DNA of 64,000 nucleotides from Streptomyces bikiniensis. Its GTDB lineage: Bacteria > Actinomycetota > Actinomycetes > Streptomycetales > Streptomycetaceae. The position numbers and the translations under genes are program-made. Below, piece by piece: positions 17,254-25,595 of this stretch. The stretch covers positions 62,001 to 126,000 of the forward strand of contig JNWL01000009.1 in NCBI GenBank assembly GCA_000716465.1, given 5' to 3'. The notes beneath the pieces were generated by a model. The model made no database searches, was not told the DNA's origin, and saw only the letters and a program-made list of their open reading frames with translations. Numbering within the stretch: position 1 is the first letter of the stretch; every line of letters starts with the position of its first letter.

Positions 17254-17856
17254 ATGGCGGTCAACCGGGCGGAGCAGCGGGAGGCCACGCGGCGGGCGCT
17301 GCTGGCCGAGGGGAGGCGGCGGTTCGCCGCCGACGGCTACCACCACGTGGTGCTGGCCGACGTCGCGCGGGCCGCCGGGGTCACCAAGGGGGCCGCCTAC
17401 CACCACTTCGACAGCAAGGCGGGGCTCTTCCGGGCCGTCGTCTCCGAGGTCCAGCACGAACTGGGCGAGCGGGTCGCGGCCGAGGCCGACCGGCACGAGG
17501 ACCTGTGGGAGCAGCTCCGGGCCGGCTCCCGGGCCTTCCTGGCCGCCGGGACCGATCCGGCGGTACGGCGGATCCTGCTGGTCGACGCGCCGACCGTCCT
17601 GGGCTGGGAAGAATGGCGGACCCTGGACGAGGAGTCCTCCGCCCGGCACCTCGCGGAGGCCCTGGAGGCGCTCGTCGCGGCCGGGACCCTCGCCGACCAG
17701 CCGGTGGAGCCCCTGGCCCGACTGCTTTCGGGGGCGATGAACGAGGCCGCGCTCTGGATCGCGCGGGGAGGGGACCCGCAGGCCGCGGAACAGGCGCTCG
17801 ACCGGCTCCTGGCGGGTCTGCGCGCCCCGACCCCGCCCGGCGAATCGGCAGGGTGA
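17254..17856 (+). CDS. TetR family transcriptional regulator
   Basis: The 200-residue protein has an N-terminal TetR HTH (about residues 8-52: [44 protein letters not shown], shown in parts). The C-terminal ligand domain resembles the TetR_C group with the GWEEWR segment. ATG 17254 is preceded by GGAAGGA 11 bp upstream; GTG 17245 is too close to it. The gene is divergent from the VOC gene and probably represses both itself and that gene through the twin palindromes. The inducer is unknown. Confidence 0.92.
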   Translation: MAVNRAEQREATRRALLAEGRRRFAADGYHHVVLADVARAAGVTKGAAYHHFDSKAGLFRAVVSEVQHELGERVAAEADRHEDLWEQLRAGSRAFLAAGTDPAVRRILLVDAPTVLGWEEWRTLDEESSARHLAEALEALVAAGTLADQPVEPLARLLSGAMNEAALWIARGGDPQAAEQALDRLLAGLRAPTPPGESAG

Positions 17857-17930
17857 CGGGCCGTGAGACCATCGCACCCGCGGCCCCCGGGACCTTTCCG
17901 GCACCGGGCTGCGGCACCGGGGGAGCGGAC

Positions 17931-18302
17931 GTGGAACACGGTCGGGCAGGGGAACCACGCGGAAAGCGCACACGCGCCGAGCGGCTGACCGAGGGGCTGG
18001 CCGTCACGGCGGCCTCGGTCCTCTCGCTCGGCCTCCTCGCCGGCCCGGTGACGGTCTTCGGCACGACCGCCTGGCACCTGGCCACCGACCCCGGAACCAC
18101 CGCGTTCAGCCGGTTCCTGGTGCCGCTGCTCCTCCTCGCCCTCCTGCTGCTGCTGTTCGTTCCGGCCCGCGCCGTGTTCCGCTCGGGCCGGCGCAAGGGA
18201 CGGGAACGGCTGACGGCGGCGGCCCCGGCGGCGCTGACCCTGCTCGCCGCGTCCCTGGTGCCGTTCGCGGCCCTGTACCTGCTCCTGCTGTACGCGGACT
18301 GA
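17931..18302 (+). CDS. Small three-helix membrane protein
   Basis: The 123-residue protein has a basic N-terminus ([14 protein letters not shown]) and three hydrophobic segments at about residues 26-47, 63-83 and 98-121; the positive residues between helices 2 and 3 ([12 protein letters not shown]) suggest a cytoplasmic loop. GTG 17931 is chosen because GGGGGAG lies 5 bp ahead. It follows the tetR gene by 74 bp in the same direction and could be co-transcribed. I do not recognise the family. Confidence 0.68.
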   Translation: MEHGRAGEPRGKRTRAERLTEGLAVTAASVLSLGLLAGPVTVFGTTAWHLATDPGTTAFSRFLVPLLLLALLLLLFVPARAVFRSGRRKGRERLTAAAPAALTLLAASLVPFAALYLLLLYAD

Positions 18303-18360
18303 CCTCCCCCGGCGCGGCCGGAGGAGACCCGGCGTCACCGGTCCCGGCCGGGGCCCCGGC

Positions 18361-18966
18361 TCACGGCCCGCGCCAGATGTTGGCGAAGGCCGTGTTCTCG
18401 ATGGTCCGCCGCTGGCGCACGGCCTCCAGCTCCATCACCGCGTCGTGGACGGCGGCCACCACGCTCGTCACCGCCTCGTCGGCGAAACCGGGCTCCTCGC
18501 CCGGCTGCCCGCCGCCGATCCCCACCGCCGAGGCGAGGGCGGCCAGAACCGGCTCCCCCTCCTCCCGGCGGCCGACCGCCCGACGGTGGGCGGGCGTGTC
18601 GACCGGCTCCACGCGCTCCGGCCCGAAGGGCAGCCGACCGCTACGCCTCCGCCTCAGCTCGCCGTCCTCCTCCAGCGCGGTCCGGTACGCGGACGCGAGG
18701 TCCCGGCCCCGGCGCCACAACCAGTCCTCGACCAGCTCGTAGGGCGGCTGCCGGACGAGCCTGGCCTCGGCCTCGGCCAGGAGCCGGTCGCCCGGCTCCG
18801 ACGGCCCGCCCGGCACGACGCGGTCGTCGTCCACGGTGACGGCCCCCGCGCCGACGAGGTCGATCAGCTCGGCTCCCGCGAGCGCCAGCGACAGGTCTCC
18901 CTGCCCCACGTCACGCTCCGGCCCCGGATCCACGGAGATGAGGAACAGGTCTTTCGCCGTGCTCAT
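18361..18966 (-). CDS. GPP34 (GOLPH3/Vps74-like) family protein
   Basis: The 201-residue protein matches the bacterial GPP34 fold: TAKDLFLISVDP near the N-terminus, LSLALAGAELIDLVGAGAVTVDDDRVV (about residues 25-51), the LLAEAEARL segment, an Arg-rich middle, and helices ending in AVMELEAVRQRR. In eukaryotes the fold binds phosphatidylinositol 4-phosphate and Golgi glycosyltransferases. Actinobacterial versions are common but lack a defined role, and membrane-surface binding is the usual guess. ATG 18966 follows GGGGAG. It converges on the membrane-protein gene before it. Confidence 0.85.
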   Translation of the reverse strand: MSTAKDLFLISVDPGPERDVGQGDLSLALAGAELIDLVGAGAVTVDDDRVVPGGPSEPGDRLLAEAEARLVRQPPYELVEDWLWRRGRDLASAYRTALEEDGELRRRRSGRLPFGPERVEPVDTPAHRRAVGRREEGEPVLAALASAVGIGGGQPGEEPGFADEAVTSVVAAVHDAVMELEAVRQRRTIENTAFANIWRGP

Positions 18967-19135
18967 GAACGGCTCCCCTCGGAGGCATCGACAGGGCGGA
19001 CCCCACCGGCCGGACCCACGACCGGCGCGACGGCGGGGCGCCCACCACGATCAGTATCACCTCCACCGGGGCGGCGGAACGAGGCCGCCGTGGTTCTCCG
19101 GCCGCCCGCCGTACTTCCCCCGGCCTCCGATCGCC

Positions 19136-19741
19136 TCAAGGCCGGAGCCCGACGTGTTCGAGCGCGACCGTACTGAGATCGGTGATGGCCTGCGGGTCAC
19201 CGCGACGCCAGGCGTCGGCCCACCCGCCGGGCGGCACCGGCAGCCCGTCGAGCACGCCCGGAGGCCCGGTGAGGGCGCGCAGGGCGAGCAGATCGGCGCC
19301 TCCGGGAGCCCCGGCGAGACGGCGCAGGGCGTTGCTCCGCCGGATCCAGAGCAGGCGCGGCGGCAGCCACAGCAGCAGGACGAAGAGCACCGGGATCACG
19401 ATGAGGGCGGCCGTGATCACATCGGCGACCTGGCCGACGGTCTCCTGGAACGAGGCGCCCGCGTCGGCGAACCCGGAGCCCGCGTCGGCCGCGGACCGGA
19501 GCGGCCTCTCCAGGACGCCGCCGATCAGCGGCAGGTCCGACGCCGCGTCCCCCGCCTGGTCGAGCTCCCTGGCGAGACTGTCGCCGGAACTCTCCACCTT
19601 CCGTCCCGGTTCGGCCAGCAGCATGATCGTCTCGCGGACGGCCAGGGCCACCCACACCGCCACGGCGATCAGGGCCACGGCGACAAGGTCCACGAGCACC
19701 TGGCGGTTCCGGCGTACGGGCGTCTGGGCGTAGAAGCGCAA
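19136..19741 (-). CDS. Two-helix membrane protein, unknown family
   Basis: The 201-residue protein has membrane helices at about residues 13-40 and 108-128. They frame an external region of about 65 residues that is rich in Ala, Ser and Asp (VESSGDSLARELDQAGDAASDLP). The cytoplasmic tail (about 130-201) includes RRLAGAPGGADLLALRALTGPP. Start is TTG 19741 with GGGAG 7 bp ahead. I have seen this architecture in Streptomyces hypothetical proteins without known role. It stands between the GPP34 gene and the MASE1 gene, all on the minus strand, with gaps of 150-170 bp, so it is probably a separate transcript. Confidence 0.75.
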   Translation of the reverse strand: MRFYAQTPVRRNRQVLVDLVAVALIAVAVWVALAVRETIMLLAEPGRKVESSGDSLARELDQAGDAASDLPLIGGVLERPLRSAADAGSGFADAGASFQETVGQVADVITAALIVIPVLFVLLLWLPPRLLWIRRSNALRRLAGAPGGADLLALRALTGPPGVLDGLPVPPGGWADAWRRGDPQAITDLSTVALEHVGLRP

Positions 19742-19890
19742 CGGAGGGCTCCCGTTCGAGTCGTGGCGGCGGGGAAGTCCGGCCGCCCCGACCGCGCCCC
19801 GGCCGACCGGTCGTCGGAATCAACTCTTCCACCGCTCCCCGCGGGCAAACGTACGGGACGCGGGACGCACCACGGCTCCGGGGCGCCGGT

Positions 19891-20928
19891 TCACGGGTCC
19901 CGGCGCTCGTTGGGCGAGACCGCCCGGCTCCCCCCGCCGCCGGGCGGACGACCGGCGGCGGGGGGAGCCGGCGAGGGCTCGCCCGCCGCGAGGTGTTCCA
20001 GGACCTCCGCCAGTTCCTCGCAGGCGCGGCGCACCGACCGGCGCGTCGCGCGCTGCTCGGTGATGACGGAGGAGAGAAGCAGGGCCGTCAGGGCGGCGGA
20101 GCCGTTGAACGCCTGGAGCTTGACCATGATCTCGACGTCCGACAGGTGGAGGAACGCGCCCTTCCCGCCGGTCGCCTCGAAGGTGGTGAGCACGGACGCG
20201 AAGAGCGCGCACAGCACGCTCCCGGCGAGCTGGAAGCGGAGCGCCGCCCAGATCAGCAGGGGGAAGACGAGGAAGAGCAGGCTCATCGGGCTGAGCACGG
20301 CCGCCGGCACGATGACCAGGACCGCGACACCCAGGCAGACCGCCTCCGCCCAGCGCCGCGTACGGAACCGTCCGATCGCCCCCGCGAACGCGAGCAGGAG
20401 CGGGGCGACGAGCAGCACGCCCATCGTGTCACCCGCCCACCAGGCCAGCCAGACGGGCCAGAACTCGCTCCTCTCCAGGGAGCCGGTCGCCACGTGCAGC
20501 CCGACCCCCGCCGTCGAGCTGATCAGCATGGCGCCGAAGCCGCCGAGGAAGACCAGGCAGAGCCCGTCCCGCAGCCGCGCCATGTCCAGCCGGAAGCCGA
20601 CCCGTCTCAGCAGCAGGAAGGCGCACAGCGGCGCGGCGGTGTTGCTCACGACGGTGACCACCGTGGTGAGCCCCGGGGTGGTGAGGGAGGCGATGACGAG
20701 GAAGCAACCGAGGGCGATACCGGGCCAGACCCGCACGCCGAGCAGCAGCAGGGCGGCGACGGCGACACCGGTGGGCGGCCAGATCGGGGTGACGACCACC
20801 CCTTCGACGACGAGGCGGCCCAGCAGGCCGAGCCGTCCGACCGCGTAGTAGCAGGCGGCCACGGCCAGCGAGGCCAGGACCGCTTCCGTCGAGGGCCGGA
20901 ACTGCCGAGTAACCAACACACCGGCCAT
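19891..20928 (-). CDS. MASE1-domain integral membrane sensor without output domain
   Basis: The 345-residue protein has about eight membrane helices and the MASE1 signature in GRLGLLGRLVVEGVVVTPIWPPTGVAVA (about residues 30-57) plus VWPGIALGCFL and the ALRFQLAGSVLCALF helix. MASE1 normally sits in front of a kinase, GGDEF or phosphatase domain. Here the protein ends about 55 residues after the last helix in a Pro/Gly-rich tail, so output must come from a partner. ATG 20928 is preferred over an earlier in-frame start because the family fold begins right after it. The next gene upstream encodes a PP2C phosphatase, a natural partner. Confidence 0.85.
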   Translation of the reverse strand: MAGVLVTRQFRPSTEAVLASLAVAACYYAVGRLGLLGRLVVEGVVVTPIWPPTGVAVAALLLLGVRVWPGIALGCFLVIASLTTPGLTTVVTVVSNTAAPLCAFLLLRRVGFRLDMARLRDGLCLVFLGGFGAMLISSTAGVGLHVATGSLERSEFWPVWLAWWAGDTMGVLLVAPLLLAFAGAIGRFRTRRWAEAVCLGVAVLVIVPAAVLSPMSLLFLVFPLLIWAALRFQLAGSVLCALFASVLTTFEATGGKGAFLHLSDVEIMVKLQAFNGSAALTALLLSSVITEQRATRRSVRRACEELAEVLEHLAAGEPSPAPPAAGRPPGGGGSRAVSPNERRDP

Positions 20929-21102
20929 CAGACACCGACCGGGCCGCCCCGGCAGGGCAAGAACCCCCTGCGTGTCGGACGCCGCCGCCCGGAACGTTCC
21001 CGGCCCGCTCCCGGCACCGCCACCGGCCGTCACCCGTTCGGCGGCGAGCCGTACGGGGCGACGACCGCAGGAGCGCAGGACCGCGCCCCCTCTTCCCTTC
21101 CC

Positions 21103-21957
21103 TTACTCTCCCTCCCCCGGCCTCCTCTTCGGCCACGCCGTACCGCCGTCGTGCCCGACGACCAGCACGGCGGCGTCGTCCTCGTGCCCCACCGTGCCGG
21201 CCAGCTTCATGACGGCGGTGGCGAGCGCGTCGACGTCCAGTCCGGCGACGGCGGTGATCCCGGCGAGACGCACCACCTGGTCCAGGCCGTCGTCGAGGTG
21301 GAGCGAGGGCCCCTCCACCACCCCGTCGGTCAGCAGGACGAAGACACCGCCGGTGGTGAGCCGGTGGCACGTGACGGGGTAGTCGACCCCGCGGAGCACC
21401 CCGAGCGGGGGCCCGCCCTCGCCGTCGTCGATCCCGGAGCGTCCGTCGGCGGTGGCCCAGATGTGGGGGATGTGACCGGCCCGGGCGCACTCCAGGGTGC
21501 CGGCGGCGGGGTCGAGCCGCAGGAAGGTGCAGGTGGCGAAGAGGTCGGCGCCCAGGGAGACCAGCAGGTCGTTGGTGCGGCTGAGCAGTTCCCCCGGGTC
21601 CCCGGTGACCGAGGCCAGCGCGCGCAGCCCCACGCGGACCTGCCCCATGAAGGCGGCCGCCTCGATGTTGTGCCCCTGCACGTCACCGATGGACATGCCG
21701 ATGTGCCCGTCGGGCAGGGTGAAGGCGTCGTACCAGTCACCGCCCACGTTGAGCCCGTGGTTGGCGGGCATGTAGCCGACGGCCAGCCGGACGCCCGGAG
21801 GGCTGGGGAGGTCCGGGGGCAGCATGCCGCGCTGCAGGGCGACGGCGAGCTCGACGCGGGAGCGCTGCGTCTCGGCCAGCTCCCTCGCCCGGGCGGTCAG
21901 GGACCCGAGTCTGAGCAGCAGTTCGTCGCTGCTGTCGGCCGGCCATCTGCGGAACAT
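21103..21957 (-). CDS. PP2C-type (SpoIIE/RsbU) serine phosphatase
   Basis: The 284-residue protein has an N-terminal coiled segment (about 10-45, RLGSLTARARELAETQRSRVELA) and a SpoIIE-type phosphatase domain. The segment VELAVALQRGMLPPDLP, metal-binding Asp residues in GGDWYDAF and IGDVQGH, LLTDGVVEG and EDDAAVLV are all present. Such enzymes usually dephosphorylate anti-anti-sigma factors. No sensor domain is fused; the MASE1 protein encoded 174 bp downstream on the same strand could supply it. ATG 21957 is the first in-frame start after the HTH-free leader. Metal residues look complete, so it should be active. Confidence 0.92.
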   Translation of the reverse strand: MFRRWPADSSDELLLRLGSLTARARELAETQRSRVELAVALQRGMLPPDLPSPPGVRLAVGYMPANHGLNVGGDWYDAFTLPDGHIGMSIGDVQGHNIEAAAFMGQVRVGLRALASVTGDPGELLSRTNDLLVSLGADLFATCTFLRLDPAAGTLECARAGHIPHIWATADGRSGIDDGEGGPPLGVLRGVDYPVTCHRLTTGGVFVLLTDGVVEGPSLHLDDGLDQVVRLAGITAVAGLDVDALATAVMKLAGTVGHEDDAAVLVVGHDGGTAWPKRRPGEGE

Positions 21958-22117
21958 CGATCACTCCGGCGTCGCGAGAGTCCCTCGCATCGATTCGCTC
22001 CGTTCTCGGCGCACAGGACCATGGGGCCACCTCTACGGGTACAGGACCTTCCCTACTCTGCCCGCAGGAGACGCCGCCCGCACCTCATCCGGCGCCGCCG
22101 AGGCGCCCGGGGCCCGG

Positions 22118-22720
22118 TCAGGGGGACACGGACCCGTCGACCGCGTAGGTCTGGCCGCCGGCGTCCAGGTTGGCCCGTGCCTTGCGGTAGGCGCGGCGGC
22201 TGGGCGGGTCGACGCCGGCGTTCTGCTCGTCGCGGCGGGCGGTCAGCGCGGCCAGGGCCTCGCGGGCCTCGGCGGGGGACCAGTCGGGCAGGTCGATCTC
22301 GCGGTGCTGCCGGGCCGCCGTCTGGATCGACAGGTAGACGTTGGCGGCGGCGACCGCCTGACTCGCCCGCTGGGGCGCGTTCACCGTGGTGAGGACCGCG
22401 CCGAGGCCTGCCGACAGCAGCGCCAGGATGCCGGCGGCGGTCGCGCCGGTGGACTCCACGAGCGCGGTCGTCCCCGCCACGGCGGCGAGCAGGGTCGCGG
22501 GAAGGCCGAGTGCCCAGTGCGTCGCCCGCCAGCGCTTGCCCTCCTCGAACTGGCACTGCGCGCTCCACATGGCGCTCTCCTCCAGCCGGCGGAACTCGGC
22601 GTCGAGGGCCTGACGACGGCTCGCCCCGCCGTCGGCACCGGGCGCGGAGGCCCCGCCCGACGGGACTTCCGGGGCGGGGGAGGCCGGGTCCGGCGCCGTG
22701 TCGGCTGGTGTGGTGTCCAC
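22118..22720 (-). CDS. SLATT/DUF4231-like two-helix membrane protein
   Basis: The 200-residue protein has a low-complexity Pro/Ala N-terminus. A long helix follows (about 35-70: RQALDAEFRRLEESAMWSAQ), then two membrane helices (about 74-95, 99-121) and a C-terminal helical tail (about 125-190). The helix-2TM-helix plan and the ESAMWSAQCQFEEGKRWR segment fit the SLATT family, proposed pore-forming effectors of conflict systems. Start GTG 22720 is weakly supported. It lies 50 bp behind the unknown gene that ends at 22771 and is the last gene of the Lon/WD40 block. Confidence 0.7.
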   Translation of the reverse strand: MDTTPADTAPDPASPAPEVPSGGASAPGADGGASRRQALDAEFRRLEESAMWSAQCQFEEGKRWRATHWALGLPATLLAAVAGTTALVESTGATAAGILALLSAGLGAVLTTVNAPQRASQAVAAANVYLSIQTAARQHREIDLPDWSPAEAREALAALTARRDEQNAGVDPPSRRAYRKARANLDAGGQTYAVDGSVSP

Positions 22721-22770
22721 CCGCCCACGGTAGCCGGGCCGGTGGCACCGGCGGGGCGGAATGCCCGTTT

Positions 22771-24165
22771 CTACGCCGGGAGTTCTTCCTCGTACGCGGC
22801 CAGCGCCACGTGCGCGGGATGGCGCGGCGGCAGCCCGTCGACCAGCTCGTGCCAACGGGCCGGCCCGATCCGCTCGTTGGCCCGCAGCGAGGCGAGCAGC
22901 TCCGCGGGCGGCACCCGGTCGAGGAAGAGCAGCGGAACCGGCGGCCCGTCCAGGTCCACGTCGAACTGCCCGGTCGGAGCGGGCACGGCGATCCGGCCGT
23001 GGAGCACCGGACCGGCATCGTCGAGCAGCATCCAGTACCGCTCGCCCTCCGGAGCTCCGGCCGCCCCGTCCACCGGCCCGAACCGCACGGGCTGGCACGG
23101 CGGGCCCTCGGCGGCGTCCACGGCCCGGCCGCCGCCGGCCCCGGACGCCTCCGCCGCGAAGACGTCGATCTCCATCTCGACGGTCACCCGTCCGCCGCGC
23201 GTGACGGTCACCTCGGCCTCGACCGGCCCCCGCCCCAGCGACGTGGCCGCCGACCCGTCGTCCTCGCCGTCGGCGGCGCGGAGGACGAAGGCGGAGTCGA
23301 GCCGGGCGGTGAGCGCCAGGGCGTCGACCGCGGCCCGGGGCTCCGGGGCGGTCAGCCGGGCGGCGGCCAGCCGCGCGCTGTGGTGGAGCGCCGGGTCCGC
23401 GCCGATCCGCAGGGCGAGCCCGGCCAGCGCGGCGCGGGCCGGCGCGGGCAGCCGCTCCGGATCCACCGCCAGCAGCCCGGCGAGCAGGGCGGACGCCTCC
23501 CGGCCGAACCAGGGACCGGGGCGTACGGTGCGGAGTCCGGCTTCGAGGACGGACAGCGGCCCGGCGAGCGAGGTGGCGGCCGGGGTGAACCAGTGGCGCA
23601 GCTCGCCGTACGGGGCGGTGCGCGGCCCCTGCCCGGCCCCGGGACCGGGCGCGTCGAGGAGGGCCGCCGTCGCACGGGCGGCGGCCTCGACCCGCTGCCA
23701 CGGCAGGCAGTGGAAGAGGGCCGCCGGGGCGTCGGTCTCCAGGTCGAGCCGGTGCAGCAGGAAGTACCGCAGCTCCAGGCTCTCGCGGGCGAGCCGCTCC
23801 ACGGTCGCGGGATCGGCGGGGACGTCGGCCCACCGCTCCTCAAGGCGCGCGACGAGCTCCGCGCCGTCCGCCGAGACCTCCACGGGGGCGCCCCGGTCGT
23901 CCAGTTCGACCAGGAGGGAGCCGTCCGGCGCGCGCAGGGCGAGCGCTCGTACGGGATCGCCGGCCGTCCGCCGCACGGTCGCGTCGGCGCGGGTCCAGCC
24001 GTGGGCGCGGAAGCGCGCGGCCGCCCTCGCGTCGGCGCGCTCGTCGCCGTCGTTGATGGGACCGAGCCGGCCGGGCGCGCCGGGGGCACCGCCCGGCTCG
24101 AACCGGGCGACCCAGCCGCTCAGGGGACGGTGCGCGGGGAGGACGTCGGGGCCGGCTCCGGACAT
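22771..24165 (-). CDS. Unrecognised 464-residue soluble protein
   Basis: The protein has no signal peptide or membrane helix. An N-terminal half (about 1-250) is helical and Ala/Arg-rich. A C-terminal half (about 290-445) alternates beta-type strands (VEAEVTVTRGGRVTVEMEIDVF, ERYWMLLDDAGPVLHGRIAVP, FDVDLDGPPVPLLFLDRVPP). Short family-like blocks such as RESLELRYFLLHRLDLETDAP and PWFGREASALLAGLLAVDPERL do not match a family I know. ATG 24165 has GGGGGAGG 7 bp ahead and overlaps the stop of the nucleotidyltransferase gene by one base (TGATG), so the two are translationally coupled. Function should be sought with that partner. Confidence 0.8.
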   Translation of the reverse strand: MSGAGPDVLPAHRPLSGWVARFEPGGAPGAPGRLGPINDGDERADARAAARFRAHGWTRADATVRRTAGDPVRALALRAPDGSLLVELDDRGAPVEVSADGAELVARLEERWADVPADPATVERLARESLELRYFLLHRLDLETDAPAALFHCLPWQRVEAAARATAALLDAPGPGAGQGPRTAPYGELRHWFTPAATSLAGPLSVLEAGLRTVRPGPWFGREASALLAGLLAVDPERLPAPARAALAGLALRIGADPALHHSARLAAARLTAPEPRAAVDALALTARLDSAFVLRAADGEDDGSAATSLGRGPVEAEVTVTRGGRVTVEMEIDVFAAEASGAGGGRAVDAAEGPPCQPVRFGPVDGAAGAPEGERYWMLLDDAGPVLHGRIAVPAPTGQFDVDLDGPPVPLLFLDRVPPAELLASLRANERIGPARWHELVDGLPPRHPAHVALAAYEEELPA

Positions 24166-25595
24166 CACGCGCCTCCCCCGTCGGCCGGACCGGACCCGAA
24201 GGACCCGCCGGACAGCCCCTGCGCGCCGGACCGTTCCCGTACGTCAGGCCGTTCCCGTACGTCGGACCGCTCCCGTACATGGGGCTCTTCCCGTACGTCG
24301 GACCACTCCTGTACACCGGGCTCTTCCCCTACGCCGGACCGCTCCCGTACATCGGGCTCTCCCCTTACGTCGGACCGCTCCCGTGCGCCGAGCCGGTCGA
24401 GGAGGCCGGACATGGCCGGCCCGTACTCCCGGAGCGACTTCGCCTGGGCGGCCGTCGGCCCGCCCGGCACCCACGCCTTCCACAGCTCCGCGAGCCGCGA
24501 CCACCCCTCCGGGCCGCCGTCGAGCCGCACGGCGAGGTCCGCGGGCAGAGCGGCGGCCCAGGACCGCAGCGCGGCGGTGTCCAGACCGGGCCGTGCTTCC
24601 CAGCGGATGAGGAACTTGGCCGCCCGCAGCAGGAGTTCCGCACAGACGTCGGGCCGTGTCGGGCTCTCCGGCAGGGCGATCCGGAGCGGCGGCGGCGCGG
24701 CCCCGCTGCCGTGCCCGAGATCGGCGAGGGCCCACCCGAGGGGATCGAGGACGAGCCGCCGTACGGGGTCGTACAGCAGCGTGTTGACCGTGAGGTCGCG
24801 CTGCCGGGCGTCCTGGAGCAGGTCGGTCCCGGTCGCCGGGTACGGCATGCCGGTGAGGCCGAGGCCCCGGTAGTCCAGGGTCCGCCGGCCGCGCCGGACC
24901 GCGAGGACGGAGCAGACGAGGGAGCGCGGACTGAAGAGCCGGGGGAGTTCCGCGCTGGCGCCGTCGAGGGCGAGCACCTCGTCGGCCACGGTGCGGAAGA
25001 CGCCGGCCGGCGCGGTGCCCGTCGTGTCCAGGTCGTGCGTCCCGCCCTCGGCGGCCGGGCCGCCCGCCGCGCCGACGGCGGCTCCGGCCACCAGGTCGCG
25101 CGGCACCCCGCCGACCAGCCAGACGCCGTGGCCCTCGGCGTCGAGCCGGTCGAGGAGGGCACCGAGGTAGCCGGGGGCGTCCGGCCCGTACAGCAGCCCT
25201 TCGAAGGCGGCGACGAGCCCGGGGGCGAGGGCGTCCGCGTGGTGCACGTTCCCGGCGTCGATCTGCCGGTACGGGGGAGGGCCCGTCCGCTCCAGGGCGG
25301 GATGGCGGTCGGGGTCGGCGCTCCGCGCGGGCGGCCCGCTCGCCCGCTCGTCGCCGTCGAGCAGCAACCGGTCCCCGGAGTCGCCACCACCCCCTCCGGC
25401 ACCGCTCCTTCCGGCGCCACCCGTCCCGGTGCCGTCCGCCCAGGACACGGTCCCGTCGGCATGGCCGAAGCCGAGTACGCGACGGCCGTCCACGAGGTCG
25501 CCGGTCATGATCGGCCCGCCGTCCGTCCGCCGGGAGCAGGCCTCGGCCCCCCTCGGCGCCGGTACCGCGGAGCCCGTCGCCGTCCGGTCGCTCAT
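24165..25595 (-). CDS. CCA-adding/poly(A) polymerase-type nucleotidyltransferase with repeat tail
   Basis: The 476-residue protein has an N-terminal region of about 130 residues that is Gly/Arg/Asp-rich and unassigned. Then comes a class II polymerase-head fold: GVWLVGGVPRDLVAG (about 150-164), the catalytic DxD in THDLDTTG, and RDLTVNTLLYDP (about 275-286), with a helical neck to about residue 400. The last 70 residues are nine degenerate hexapeptides of the type RERSDV and a Gly/Ser tail. It is not the housekeeping enzyme: the usual full neck, body and tail are missing. ATG 25595 overlaps the previous stop by 4 bp (ATGA). Substrate could be tRNA, another RNA or a protein; this is open. Confidence 0.82.
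   Translation of the reverse strand: MSDRTATGSAVPAPRGAEACSRRTDGGPIMTGDLVDGRRVLGFGHADGTVSWADGTGTGGAGRSGAGGGGGDSGDRLLLDGDERASGPPARSADPDRHPALERTGPPPYRQIDAGNVHHADALAPGLVAAFEGLLYGPDAPGYLGALLDRLDAEGHGVWLVGGVPRDLVAGAAVGAAGGPAAEGGTHDLDTTGTAPAGVFRTVADEVLALDGASAELPRLFSPRSLVCSVLAVRRGRRTLDYRGLGLTGMPYPATGTDLLQDARQRDLTVNTLLYDPVRRLVLDPLGWALADLGHGSGAAPPPLRIALPESPTRPDVCAELLLRAAKFLIRWEARPGLDTAALRSWAAALPADLAVRLDGGPEGWSRLAELWKAWVPGGPTAAQAKSLREYGPAMSGLLDRLGARERSDVRGEPDVRERSGVGEEPGVQEWSDVREEPHVRERSDVRERPDVRERSGAQGLSGGSFGSGPADGGGA
24226..24378. repeat. Degenerate 18-bp tandem repeat inside the nucleotidyltransferase gene
   Basis: About nine in-frame 18-bp units (consensus CCGTTCCCGTACGTCGGA on the plus strand) code for hexapeptides RERSDV, RGEPDV, RERSGV and relatives. 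Units differ by point changes but keep frame and the Arg/Glu-Val pattern, so selection on the peptide is likely. The repeat is purely charged and probably disordered. Confidence 0.85.
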
